Assembly: GCA_020436225.1 (NCBI GenBank)
Contig: JAGQYE010000088.1
Coordinates: 1 to 44,713 of the forward strand
Length of the DNA stretch: 44,713 bases
Source: Bacteroidota bacterium
GTDB taxonomy: Bacteria > Bacteroidota > Bacteroidia > Chitinophagales > JADIYW01
Direction of reading: 5' to 3'
Shown here: in pieces, positions 1 through 8,437 of the stretch
Layout: every line of letters starts with the position of its first letter
How positions within the stretch are numbered: the stretch's first letter is position 1
Translations under genes and position numbers: made by a program
Notes under the pieces: generated by a model
Databases searched by the model: none
What the model was told of the DNA's origin: nothing
Seen by the model: only the letters and a program-made list of their open reading frames with translations

Positions 1-527
1 CACATCAATTAGGAGCAGAAGTGCATTTGGTGCTTGGACCATCTAAGTTGGCCGTTCAAAATGGAATTGATGTTACGCGCGTTTTCTCGGCTGAAGAAAT
101 GCATAAAGCATGCTCGCAATTTTTTGACAAAGTAGATGTTTGCATTTTCGCTGCAGCCGTTGCTGATTATACACCAAAAGAAGTATCGAATCAAAAAATA
201 AAAAAGAACGAAGAAGAATTTTCTATCTTATTAAAGAAAAATGTAGACATAGCTGCCAACTTCGGTAAACAGAAAAAAGACAATCAAATTTCGGTGGGTT
301 TTGCTTTAGAAACTAATGATGAGTTGAAACACGCACAAGAAAAATTAGATAAGAAAAATTTTGATATCATCGTGCTGAATTCATTGAATGACAAAGGTGC
401 CGGATTTCAATTCAACACAAATAAAATTACGATAGTAAATAAGAATAATAAAATTACTAAATTCGAGTTAAAGAATAAAGAGGAAGTAGCGCAAGATATT
501 TTAAATGAGATTGAAAAATTAATATGA
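1..527 (+). CDS. coaBC: CoaBC, C-terminal part (phosphopantothenate-cysteine ligase domain), 5' partial
   Basis: Bifunctional coenzyme A biosynthesis enzyme. The visible part is the CoaB domain, which joins cysteine to 4'-phosphopantothenate using CTP; the CoaA-side decarboxylase domain lies before the window. The reading frame is open from base 3, so the first ATG at base 21 is internal. Visible family motifs are GAEVHLVLGPS near the window edge, FAAAVADYTPK, the KIKK stretch, VGFALET and a late DIIVLN. The stop codon overlaps the start of the next gene (ATGA), suggesting translational coupling with the DUF4835/PorD-like gene. Product is cytoplasmic. Identity is well supported by these motifs; nothing looks broken apart from the window edge. 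Confidence 0.95.
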   Translation, partial: HQLGAEVHLVLGPSKLAVQNGIDVTRVFSAEEMHKACSQFFDKVDVCIFAAAVADYTPKEVSNQKIKKNEEEFSILLKKNVDIAANFGKQKKDNQISVGFALETNDELKHAQEKLDKKNFDIIVLNSLNDKGAGFQFNTNKITIVNKNNKITKFELKNKEEVAQDILNEIEKLI

Positions 528-1456
528 AGAGATTAGCTTTATTATTTACTACTTTTTTTTACTTATTACTCGCCACAAGTATTGCACAAGAATTAGAATG
601 CACAGTTTCTATTAATGCTCCTAAAAACCAAAATGTAGATCCGCAAGTATTTACCAATATGGAAAATTTCATTCGTGAATTTATGAATGGAAGAAAATGG
701 ACTAATGATAATTTTCAAGATAACGAGCACATAAAATGCAATCTCATTATCAATATAACAGAAATTCCGACAGAAGGAGAATACCGAGCAAATGCTATTA
801 TTCAATCTCAACGTCCGGTGTTTAATACTAACCTAAATACGATGTTGTTAAATTTGCAAGACAAAACTTTTGATTTTAGTTATGCTGATTTACAAAGTTT
901 GAATTATACCGACAACGGCTATGTAACACATCTTACTTCACTGTTGGCATATTATGCCTATATCATCATCGCATACGATTATGAAAGTTTCAGTAAAGAA
1001 GGTGGCACTCCATATTTTCAAAAAGCGATGACTGTTGTAAATAATGTGCCGGCAAATGAAAAATCTAAATATAAAGGTTGGAATCCATTTGATGGAGGCG
1101 TTAGTTTTACAACAGGAACCATCAATCGTTTTGTGTTGGTTGATTCTTGGTTAAACACACGTTATAAAGATTTTAGAACAGCCTATTTTATGTATCATCT
1201 CAATGGATTAGATAGAATGTATGATGATGCCGCACAAGGTAGAAGTATTATCACCAATACATTGACTTTAATGCAAAAGATTAATACAGACAATCCGAAT
1301 TTCTTGCCACTACGCAATTTCTTTTTGGCAAAAAGCAGTGAACTCATTAATATTTATTCTAAAAGCGATATGACAGAACGCGCAATTGCAATTCAACTTT
1401 TATCTGCTTTAGACCCAATAAATGCAGATAAATACAAAAAAATAGGCAAAAATTAA
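524..1456 (+). CDS. DUF4835/PorD-like secreted protein, putative type IX secretion factor
   Basis: 310 residues with an N-terminal signal peptide (hydrophobic residues about 4-19, cleavage likely near AQE at 21-23). The mature part matches what I know of the DUF4835 family, which some resources name PorD and link to the type IX secretion system of Bacteroidota: an early conserved Cys, an NMENFIREFMNGRKW stretch, and a central run of residues around YYAYIIIAYDYESFSKEGG. Likely periplasmic or outer-membrane associated. It starts inside the coaBC stop codon and is followed by recN, a gene order I recall from other Bacteroidota. Family assignment is from memory of motifs and synteny; the exact molecular role is not established. 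Confidence 0.75.
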   Translation: MKRLALLFTTFFYLLLATSIAQELECTVSINAPKNQNVDPQVFTNMENFIREFMNGRKWTNDNFQDNEHIKCNLIINITEIPTEGEYRANAIIQSQRPVFNTNLNTMLLNLQDKTFDFSYADLQSLNYTDNGYVTHLTSLLAYYAYIIIAYDYESFSKEGGTPYFQKAMTVVNNVPANEKSKYKGWNPFDGGVSFTTGTINRFVLVDSWLNTRYKDFRTAYFMYHLNGLDRMYDDAAQGRSIITNTLTLMQKINTDNPNFLPLRNFFLAKSSELINIYSKSDMTERAIAIQLLSALDPINADKYKKIGKN

Positions 1457-1515
1457 GTTTTATCTACTTTTTCAACTTTTCCCAAATCAAAAGATAATTC
1501 TTTAAACGTAAATCT

Positions 1516-1523
1516 TATTTTTA
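1516..1523 (+). promoter_or_regulatory. Putative -7 box of recN, 4 nt before the GTG start
   Basis: TATTTTTA, one mismatch from the Bacteroidota -7 consensus TAnnTTTG, separated from the GTG start codon by only cgac. No TTTG -33 element is seen at the expected distance, so this is weak taken alone. The spacing equals that of three other genes in the window. Confidence 0.35.
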
Positions 1524-1527
1524 CGAC

Positions 1528-3186
1528 GTGTTGCAGTCACTTTCTATAAGAAATTATGCCATTATCGAAGCAGTTGATATTGATTTCGATAAGCAATTTA
1601 ATATCATTACCGGCGAAACTGGTGCCGGGAAATCTATTTTGTTAGGTGCGTTAAATTTAATTCTTGGGAAACGTGCCGATGTTAATGCATTGCGCAATAA
1701 AGAAGAGAAATGTTTGGTAGAAGCAACTTTCTCTATCGAACCTTATCATCTTCAAGCATTTTTTGAAGAAAATGATTTAGACTATGCCGATGAAACTATC
1801 ATCAGAAGAGAAATAAATCCAAACGGAAAATCGAGAGCTTTTGTAAACGATTCGCCTGTAGTGTTGGATGTTTTAAAAGCCTTGACTGAGCAATTAGTTG
1901 ATATCTATGCGCAAGGTGAAACACAAAATATGTTAGATAAATTTTTCTTTTGTGAGATTTTAGATGAGCTATGTAAACAAACTTCAAGCGTAAAAAAATA
2001 TCAAGCAGATTTTCAATCATTCAAACAAAAAAATACACGATTACACCAACTTCAAACTACACAACAACAATTACAACAAGAATACGATTTTAATTTGTAT
2101 CAATTGAATGAATTGTTGGAAGCTCAATTAAATATAGATGCGTATGATGAGATAGAAAACGAATTGGGTTTGTTGCAAAATGCCGAATTGATAAAACGAA
2201 ATTTAGCCGAAGTTTTTCAATTGATAGATGGCGATGAATATGCTGCGCTAAGTAAGCTATTGCAAGCCAATAAACAACTTACACAGTTGACAAATTACCA
2301 TGCAGTAATTATGGAAATGTATGAAAATCTTTCCACTATTATTGATGATTTAAAAAGTATGACAAGGCAGATTACCAATATCGCCGATGCTACAGAATAC
2401 AATGAAAACAGAATTGAAGAATTGACAGAAAAACATTCAATCATCAATAAATTGATGCAAAAACATCATGTAACTTCTGCTGAAGAATTGATGGAAATTC
2501 AACAGCAATTCCAAGCAAAAATTGATGCTTATACGAACTCTTCCGATGAAATAAATTTATTGGAAAATGAATTAAAACAAGCACAGCAACAACTTTTTGA
2601 ACAAGCAAAATCAATTTCGAAAAATAGAACATCAAAAATAAAATTGGTAGAAGAAAAAATAGCAGCCTTGTTGGTGGACTTAGGAATGCCTTATGGAAAA
2701 ATTGTGTTGGAACAAAAAATCGGAACAAACGCACAATTGAATTTGTATGGTATAGATGAGATTGAATTGTTGTTTGCTGCCAACAAGGGTTCAGCACCGC
2801 AAGCATTGGAAAGAGTGGCAAGCGGTGGCGAAAAATCGCGTTTGATGTTGGCTATAAAAAGTTTAGTGGCTGATACAATCACGTTGCCTACTTTAATTTT
2901 TGATGAGATTGATACAGGAATTTCCGGTGAAGTAGCTCAAAAAGTTGCCGGCATTTTAAAATCTTTAGGCGAGCGTCATCAAGTAATTGCGATTACACAT
3001 TTGCCACAGGTGGCAGCCAAAGCCAAACAACATTTTTTTGTTTACAAAAACCACAAGCAAACTAAAACGTTTACGGAAATAAAAACCTTGTCTCAACAAG
3101 AACGCTTACACGAAATTGCGGTTATGTTGAGTGGCAATAATCCACCAAAAGAAGCTTTAGAAAACGCCAAGAAATTATTGAATTGA
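1528..3186 (+). CDS. recN: DNA repair protein RecN
   Basis: SMC-like ATPase of double-strand break repair, cytoplasmic, 552 residues (usual length about 550-570). Walker A is GETGAGKS at residues 29-36. A long glutamine-rich coiled-coil middle follows (about 150-370). The C-terminal half carries the ABC signature region LERVASGGEKSRLML and the Walker B region PTLIFDEIDTGISG, followed by the conserved ITHLPQVAAKA. The start is GTG, chosen because it gives the canonical N-terminus MLQSLSIRNYAII. It follows the DUF4835/PorD-like gene by about 70 nt and has its own weak promoter-like box. It converges on a minus-strand gene with only 5 nt between stop codons. Intact. Confidence 0.97.
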   Translation: MLQSLSIRNYAIIEAVDIDFDKQFNIITGETGAGKSILLGALNLILGKRADVNALRNKEEKCLVEATFSIEPYHLQAFFEENDLDYADETIIRREINPNGKSRAFVNDSPVVLDVLKALTEQLVDIYAQGETQNMLDKFFFCEILDELCKQTSSVKKYQADFQSFKQKNTRLHQLQTTQQQLQQEYDFNLYQLNELLEAQLNIDAYDEIENELGLLQNAELIKRNLAEVFQLIDGDEYAALSKLLQANKQLTQLTNYHAVIMEMYENLSTIIDDLKSMTRQITNIADATEYNENRIEELTEKHSIINKLMQKHHVTSAEELMEIQQQFQAKIDAYTNSSDEINLLENELKQAQQQLFEQAKSISKNRTSKIKLVEEKIAALLVDLGMPYGKIVLEQKIGTNAQLNLYGIDEIELLFAANKGSAPQALERVASGGEKSRLMLAIKSLVADTITLPTLIFDEIDTGISGEVAQKVAGILKSLGERHQVIAITHLPQVAAKAKQHFFVYKNHKQTKTFTEIKTLSQQERLHEIAVMLSGNNPPKEALENAKKLLN

Positions 3187-3191
3187 TTTGC

Positions 3192-4475
3192 TTATTTGCG
3201 TTCAACAATCGTATAAATTGCTTTTGTGATTTTTTCTAAATTTTCTGGATAATTGACGTAATTTTTTTCTGTTTCTGGAGCGTAAATGCTGACATTTATT
3301 TTGTTGCTTTTTTGTCCAACCGTTAAAGAAATTTCAAACGGAACAACTTGTGGCGATTTAGAAAAACGTTGGTTGCATTCACTGTCATTATCAGCACAAT
3401 CGTATTCATCATTGAAATCTAAAAAACCCAAATCCACAATATATTGTACTAATTTGCTCAATTCATCTTTAGATATTTTCTTTTCAATGCGTTGTATTTC
3501 TGAATTTTTTGTTTTGTATTCGCGTTGAATTAATCCACTATTTTGAATATAAATTCTATCATACACTTTAGATGAATTGTTGTTCAATGTTCCACCTCCG
3601 CTCATATAAATTTCCATATAATCATTCGGATTAATCACTATAGGCATTTTTATATTCAAAGCCGCCATAATGCTATCTAATCTGCGTTTAGAAGCGCTGT
3701 GTAATGAATCAGCTTCTTTGTCATATTGTGCATAAGCATTTTTTAAGGAAACATTCTCTTTTTCGGAATTGAATGTATTGCTTGGTTTATTTACAGGAAT
3801 CTCATCTTCAATTTGCTCTTTAGATTTTGGTAACGGTTCATTTCTTCTATCGTAAGTTGCATTATTATTGATAATTGGTTTAGTATCAAATGTAAAATCT
3901 CTGAAATTTTTAGTAGTATCAAAAGAGTAAGTCTTTTTCACAGGATTTACAACTGACTTCGTTGGCATTGTTTCTTTAGTTTTATTGCCTTTGATGATTG
4001 GTTTTGTTGAAAAATCTTCTCTATCAATTTTTGTAGTAGTTGGTACTACTGATTTTTCCTTTGGTTTCTCAACTGGAGTAACAACAGTTTTCGTAGGCGC
4101 AGGCGTTTCTTGTGTTTGTTTTACATCATCAAGTTTTATTTTTGCTTGTCTTGGTTTTACATCTTTTCCTGCTGGTGTTCCATTGATAATAGGACTTGTA
4201 GAAAATATTTTAAAATCAGTAGAATCTAAAGGATTTGTATTGTTTCTATTGATAATGTTTTTCTTAGTAAGGTCAACATTATTCATTTTTTCTTGTGCAG
4301 CAATATTTAACTTCTTTGTGATAGAGGTGCCATTTTTCTCATTTGACTTTTCAATGCTATCTGCTTTATTCCATAACTCATCAAATTGTTTTTTTGATAG
4401 CGTTTCTTGTGCGTAAACAAACTCCAATAAAACAGTAAAAATGATTAATGTAAGGATGGATGTAATTTTTTTCAT
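3192..4475 (-). CDS. Secreted protein with repeated PII(N/K) motifs and a C-terminal globular domain
   Basis: 427 residues, not recognised. A signal peptide is clear (residues 1-22, ending VYAQE). Residues 25-215 are low-complexity, rich in Lys, Thr, Pro and Asn, and contain three spaced copies of F(S/D)T(S/K)PII(N/K)(G/N) at about 91-99, 155-163 and 196-204, plus related VVTPVEKP/VVNPVKK pieces. The C-terminal 140 residues look globular, with alternating strands and a helix (SKDELSKLVQYIVDLGFLDF) followed by two close Cys residues. That layout loosely recalls DUF6438-type domains, but I do not claim membership. The gene lies 20 nt downstream of pcm on the same strand, probably co-transcribed. 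Probable periplasmic or surface protein of unknown function. Confidence 0.7.
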   Translation of the reverse strand: MKKITSILTLIIFTVLLEFVYAQETLSKKQFDELWNKADSIEKSNEKNGTSITKKLNIAAQEKMNNVDLTKKNIINRNNTNPLDSTDFKIFSTSPIINGTPAGKDVKPRQAKIKLDDVKQTQETPAPTKTVVTPVEKPKEKSVVPTTTKIDREDFSTKPIIKGNKTKETMPTKSVVNPVKKTYSFDTTKNFRDFTFDTKPIINNNATYDRRNEPLPKSKEQIEDEIPVNKPSNTFNSEKENVSLKNAYAQYDKEADSLHSASKRRLDSIMAALNIKMPIVINPNDYMEIYMSGGGTLNNNSSKVYDRIYIQNSGLIQREYKTKNSEIQRIEKKISKDELSKLVQYIVDLGFLDFNDEYDCADNDSECNQRFSKSPQVVPFEISLTVGQKSNKINVSIYAPETEKNYVNYPENLEKITKAIYTIVERK

Positions 4476-4495
4476 ATTAATAGTGAAGTTTATGG

Positions 4496-5143
4496 TTAAT
4501 CTTCTATTCCTTTCAACATAGGAACAAAGGTAAAGTTTAAAAACGTTTCTTTCTCAAATTCATTTTTATCTAAACGAGTTATTTTTATCATTTCTTGTAT
4601 TTCACCTTCTCCTAATGGCAAGACCAAAATTCCGTTTATTTTTAGTTGCAAAAGTAAGTTTTTAGGAATTTCCGGCGCTGCAGCTGTAATTACTATTTTA
4701 TCATAAGGAGCGGCAGAAGGATGTCCTTTAAACCCATCACCATAAAAGGGTTGAATAGTAGTGAAGTTTAAGGCTTCAAAAAGTTGCTTCGTTTTTAGGT
4801 ATAAAGGTCGATGGCGCTCAATGGTATAAACAGTTGCACCCAAAGTAGCCAAAACTGCTGCTTGATAACCTGAACCGGTTCCAATTTCTAAAATTTTATC
4901 GCCGTCTTGCACTTCTAATAATTCTGTTTGATAAGCAACAGTATATGGATTGGAAATAGTTTGACCTCTTCCAATCGGGAAAGGTCTATTCTCATAAGCA
5001 TCATCTTCAAAAGTTGTTTCAATAAAAAAATGACGCGGAATTTTTTCAATAGCATTAAGAACAGTATTGTTTTGTATGCCGGCTTCTTTCAATTCTCGTA
5101 CCAATCTTTTGCGTAATCCTTGATGTCTAAACGTATCTTGCAT
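4496..5143 (-). CDS. pcm: Protein-L-isoaspartate O-methyltransferase
   Basis: Repairs damaged proteins by SAM-dependent methylation of isoaspartyl residues; cytoplasmic. 215 residues, normal length. The N-terminal helix region contains PRHFF followed by the family hallmark GRGQTISNPYTVAYQ (residues 58-72). SAM motif I is ILEIGTGSGYQAAVLA starting at residue 84, and the later stretch YDKIVITAAAPEIP is also diagnostic. It is first in a probable two-gene unit with the secreted repeat protein. Its -7 box lies 4 nt upstream of the ATG, so the mRNA may lack a leader. Confident identity. Confidence 0.96.
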   Translation of the reverse strand: MQDTFRHQGLRKRLVRELKEAGIQNNTVLNAIEKIPRHFFIETTFEDDAYENRPFPIGRGQTISNPYTVAYQTELLEVQDGDKILEIGTGSGYQAAVLATLGATVYTIERHRPLYLKTKQLFEALNFTTIQPFYGDGFKGHPSAAPYDKIVITAAAPEIPKNLLLQLKINGILVLPLGEGEIQEMIKITRLDKNEFEKETFLNFTFVPMLKGIED

Positions 5144-5147
5144 ATTG

Positions 5148-5155
5148 CAAAAATA
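5148..5155 (-). promoter_or_regulatory. -7 box of pcm, 4 nt before the ATG
   Basis: Read on the minus strand it is TATTTTTG, an exact TAnnTTTG match, then caat, then ATG. A TTTG occurs upstream, but 25 nt away instead of about 20. In this phylum transcription starts a few bases after the final G, which would put the start at or next to the ATG. Confidence 0.6.
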
Positions 5156-5300
5156 TGTCGGTTTTTTTCATTTTATAACACAAAACTATACTTTGATGTT
5201 AATAAGTAAATTACAGCTAAGAAAAATATGTTTAATAATTATAGTTAATAACAATTGGATAATTATAAATATTTAACACTTTAAACACAATAACTAAAAA

Positions 5301-5308
5301 TAACTTTG
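5301..5308 (+). promoter_or_regulatory. -7 box of the outer membrane receptor gene
   Basis: TAACTTTG, an exact TAnnTTTG match, 22 nt before the ATG. The 187-nt divergent region shared with pcm is very AT-rich; no clear TTTG -33 is present at the right distance. Confidence 0.5.
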
Positions 5309-5330
5309 ACGAACTCAACCTTACAAAACT

Positions 5331-7766
5331 ATGCATCTATCTCTAATGAGTTTTTTTTTGTTAATAAGCCTTACAGCAATAGGCAGCAATTATATTTCAG
5401 GTATTATTATAGATGAACAAAAGCAACCCATAGAGTTTGCTAATATCTTATTGCAAAACACGAACAACACTTCATTAATTAACGGAACGACAACAGATAG
5501 CACAGGTCGCTTTGTGATATCCAAAATTGAAAATGGAAACTATTTTTTAGAAGTATTATATGTAGGATATAAAACGGATACACTAAAATCCATAGAAATA
5601 ACAACAGATACAAATATTGATATAGGTATAATTTCTCTTCAATTAATGGATAATATGCTTTCTAATATAGATATATCAGGATTGAAACCTATTATTGAAC
5701 GCAAAGCAGATAGAATTGTATATAACGTAGAAAATAGTGCTAAAGCAAGCGGCGAGAACGTGATGGATTTATTGCGCTCTGTTCCTGGCGTAACAGTAAG
5801 CGGAAACGACCAAATTCGCATCAATGGTAAAAGCGATGTGCAAGTGATGATTAATGGAAAAGTAGAGCAATTAAATGCAGAACAGCTTGCTACTTTGTTA
5901 AAGTCAATCCAAAGTTCAAATGTAAAAAAGATTGATGTTGTTAGTAATCCTTCAGCAAAATATGATGCAGAAACTAAAGGTGGCGTTTTAGAAATCCATT
6001 TAAAATCGAGTATGAAAAGCGGAATGAATGGTTCTGTGTTTATTAATTATAGACAAAACGAATACGCTAGCACAGATATGGGTTTTAATATGAATGTTCG
6101 TCATAAAAAAATTACACTCAGCTTAAATTATAATTTTGGATACAATAATAATTACCAACGCAATATATTTCAACGAGATTTTACTACGGATAGTACCATA
6201 ATACGTTATGATGAAAAAAGTTTTGATAAAAATAAATTTATCAACCATTACGGAAATTTAGTTTTTAAATATTCCATAAATGAGAAACATTCTTTTGGCA
6301 TTAGTTCAGAAATTTTTCAATTTAAAAATCCACATAACGCCACTTCTACATTAAATATATATGATAATATTCTTCTTGCAGAACAAATCAATTCCATTCA
6401 AAGTACAAAAAATATTTCTAACGGAAAAGGCATCAATCCTTCTTTGAATTTTAATTATAAAGGAAAATTAGACAGTCTTGGTAGTGCCATCGAATTGATT
6501 TATGATTACACCTATTCAAATCTTTATACAAATAGCCATTTAAATCTTGCTTATTTAGATTCTTTATCCAATGAAAAACCAATTCCTCATTTCGATTTTA
6601 TCCAAGACAATCCATACATTGTGCATCTTCATACTACTCAACTAAATTATTCTAAACATCTAAAAAAAGAACACGTTATTGAAGTTGGATTAAAATTTAC
6701 ATGGACGAAAACAACCAATGATATTCAATATAAAAACTTAATTGGCAATACATATATTTTAGATTCTACAAAATCAAATAAATTTCAATACATAGAAAAT
6801 ATAAATGCAATTTATGGAACTTGGAGCAAGAGCTGGAAAAAAGGTTGGAGTACTAATCTCGGTTTACGCATAGAACAAACCAACACCAACCAGCGCTCTT
6901 ACACCTTGCAAACATTAGTAAAACGACATTATGTCGATTTTTTTCCGAGTTTATTTATTCAAAAAAATATAAAAGAAAATCACAGTATCAACATCAATTT
7001 TAGTAGAAAAATTAAACGACCGGATTATAACGATTTAAATCCGTTCCAATTTTATTTAAGTCCGTATTCAATATGGACAGGCAACGAGAATTTGAAATCA
7101 CAATATGCAAACATTACAGAGTTTACTTACACTTTAAAAAATGCATATAGCTTCTTTATAAGTCATGAAAATTTGAACAACAACTATACACATTTAGTTT
7201 TTCAAGATGACAGTACAAAAATATCAACCTATAGAGCGTCTAACTTTAAAGTTAGAAATAACTTAAACTTAGGTGTAAATATCAATAAAGAATTATTTAA
7301 TTGGTGGATGATTTCGTATTCGGCACAATACATATTTTTTAATTACAATTCTATTGTTAATGATTTACCATTTAAAAATACTTCTCACAAGTTTCATATT
7401 TCTTTGGATAATACATTTATTTTACCAAAAGATTTTACTATTAATATTTTTGCATTTTATACTTCGCCACACCTTGATGCTACAGATGTTATGAAGAGCG
7501 ATGGCATGGTAAATATCTCTGTTTCCAAAACATTCTTCGACAAAAAATTGCGTATTCGATTAGCCGGAAATGATATTTTTGGAACTAAGAATTTCTCCTA
7601 CGACACAGATTTTTTCAATGTAAAATCAATTTCCAGAAATAAATGGAGTTCACGTTTCTTCGCACTAAGTGTTTCATATAATTTCCAAAAAGGAAAAAAA
7701 TTCCAAAACACACGTATGCAAAAAAGTAATGAAGAAGAAAAAAATAGAATTGGAGGAAATTCTTGA
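5331..7766 (+). CDS. TonB-dependent receptor-like outer membrane beta-barrel protein
   Basis: 811 residues. A signal sequence (about 1-19) is followed by a carboxypeptidase-regulatory-like beta-sandwich (about 20-105, with ISGIIIDEQKQPIEFANILL and the typical GNYFLEVLYVGYKT). Next is a TonB plug-like domain (about 120-215, including VMDLLRSVPGVTVSGNDQIRINGKSDVQ). The remainder is a long barrel rich in aromatic and Asn residues, ending in a strand-like segment before a charged tail. This is the layout of the OMP_b-brl_3 outer membrane family, smaller than SusC proteins. No SusD partner is adjacent, so the ligand cannot be inferred. It stands alone with its own promoter and faces a lipoprotein gene at its 3' end. 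Role in uptake is inferred from the family. Confidence 0.85.
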   Translation: MHLSLMSFFLLISLTAIGSNYISGIIIDEQKQPIEFANILLQNTNNTSLINGTTTDSTGRFVISKIENGNYFLEVLYVGYKTDTLKSIEITTDTNIDIGIISLQLMDNMLSNIDISGLKPIIERKADRIVYNVENSAKASGENVMDLLRSVPGVTVSGNDQIRINGKSDVQVMINGKVEQLNAEQLATLLKSIQSSNVKKIDVVSNPSAKYDAETKGGVLEIHLKSSMKSGMNGSVFINYRQNEYASTDMGFNMNVRHKKITLSLNYNFGYNNNYQRNIFQRDFTTDSTIIRYDEKSFDKNKFINHYGNLVFKYSINEKHSFGISSEIFQFKNPHNATSTLNIYDNILLAEQINSIQSTKNISNGKGINPSLNFNYKGKLDSLGSAIELIYDYTYSNLYTNSHLNLAYLDSLSNEKPIPHFDFIQDNPYIVHLHTTQLNYSKHLKKEHVIEVGLKFTWTKTTNDIQYKNLIGNTYILDSTKSNKFQYIENINAIYGTWSKSWKKGWSTNLGLRIEQTNTNQRSYTLQTLVKRHYVDFFPSLFIQKNIKENHSININFSRKIKRPDYNDLNPFQFYLSPYSIWTGNENLKSQYANITEFTYTLKNAYSFFISHENLNNNYTHLVFQDDSTKISTYRASNFKVRNNLNLGVNINKELFNWWMISYSAQYIFFNYNSIVNDLPFKNTSHKFHISLDNTFILPKDFTINIFAFYTSPHLDATDVMKSDGMVNISVSKTFFDKKLRIRLAGNDIFGTKNFSYDTDFFNVKSISRNKWSSRFFALSVSYNFQKGKKFQNTRMQKSNEEEKNRIGGNS

Positions 7767-7802
7767 TCGCTCTCCAAAAGTTTAATGTATATAGATTAGA
7801 AA

Positions 7803-8282
7803 TTACAATCTTACAAGAGTAGCATTTGTAACGATTCCTTCAGTAATATTTACCATTCTTCCATCAGATTCTTCTGCAGTTCCGGAAAATTTACCAGAGA
7901 ATGTTTTAGCAACTGTATCTATAGCTGTAATTTCAAAACTACCTGTTTTAAATGCAAACGCATCGCCACCAAAATCAAAATAATCAGGATAATAAAAACC
8001 ATACGCTGTATTTGCTGTTGAAGTGTTAGTTGCAAAATTATATGTTCCTGTTTGTACCGCATTAATATTGACACCCACAGTGCGAATATCTGTATGCATA
8101 CTACTTGTAATGTTTGTAGTGAAAAATGCCGGTAAAAGTTTACTATAGCTGGCATTATGCGATTTAGTTGTAACCAAATTGCCATCTACTTTAAATGACA
8201 TATTTAATCTATTTACATTTTCTTTTTTGCAAGCAATAAATAATGTGCTAACGAATAGAGTTAATAAGAATAATTTTTTCAT
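7803..8282 (-). CDS. Small lipoprotein of unknown function
   Basis: About 159 residues when begun at the internal ATG (MKKLFLLTLF), preferred over an upstream in-frame ATG 14 codons earlier because it starts directly with a lipoprotein signal: hydrophobic stretch then LFIAC, with Cys as the predicted lipidated residue followed by KKE. The mature part begins with a short beta-rich stretch (MSFKVDGNLVTTKSHNA) and contains a GTYNF motif and a late FSGKFSGTA. This resembles small Bacteroidota lipoproteins of the DUF6252 type, but that is only an impression. It lies tail-to-tail with the receptor gene. A minus-strand TATACTTG about 20 nt upstream could be the promoter. Confidence 0.65.
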   Translation of the reverse strand: MKKLFLLTLFVSTLFIACKKENVNRLNMSFKVDGNLVTTKSHNASYSKLLPAFFTTNITSSMHTDIRTVGVNINAVQTGTYNFATNTSTANTAYGFYYPDYFDFGGDAFAFKTGSFEITAIDTVAKTFSGKFSGTAEESDGRMVNITEGIVTNATLVRL

Positions 8283-8412
8283 TTTTTTTATTTTTTGTAT
8301 TTCAAGTATAATTCTTTCGTTCAATTTTGAAGTAATAAATTAGTATTCGGTACGTTTTAATTAGTATTCGTAATTCTGACTAATGTTTCAGGAAATTTTC
8401 CTTTACTTTTCG

Positions 8413-8420
8413 TACTTTTG
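8413..8420 (+). promoter_or_regulatory. -7 box of the phosphohexomutase/purD unit
   Basis: TACTTTTG, exact TAnnTTTG match, 17 nt before the ATG. A TTTC rather than TTTG sits 23 nt upstream as a possible -33. Confidence 0.55.
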
Positions 8421-8437
8421 AAACTCAATAGTTTATT

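Noticed and set aside
2444-2821. 125-codon minus-strand frame inside recN
   Set aside because: It is a shadow of the recN coiled-coil region, with no recognisable motif.
3985-4416. Plus-strand open frame opposite the secreted repeat protein
   Set aside because: Its Phe/Val/Ser-rich product is the mirror of the Lys/Thr/Pro-rich real gene; signal peptide and upstream context favour the minus strand.
8283-8324. Upstream ATG for the lipoprotein
   Set aside because: It would bury the lipoprotein signal 14 residues inside; MKKLFLL is the natural start.
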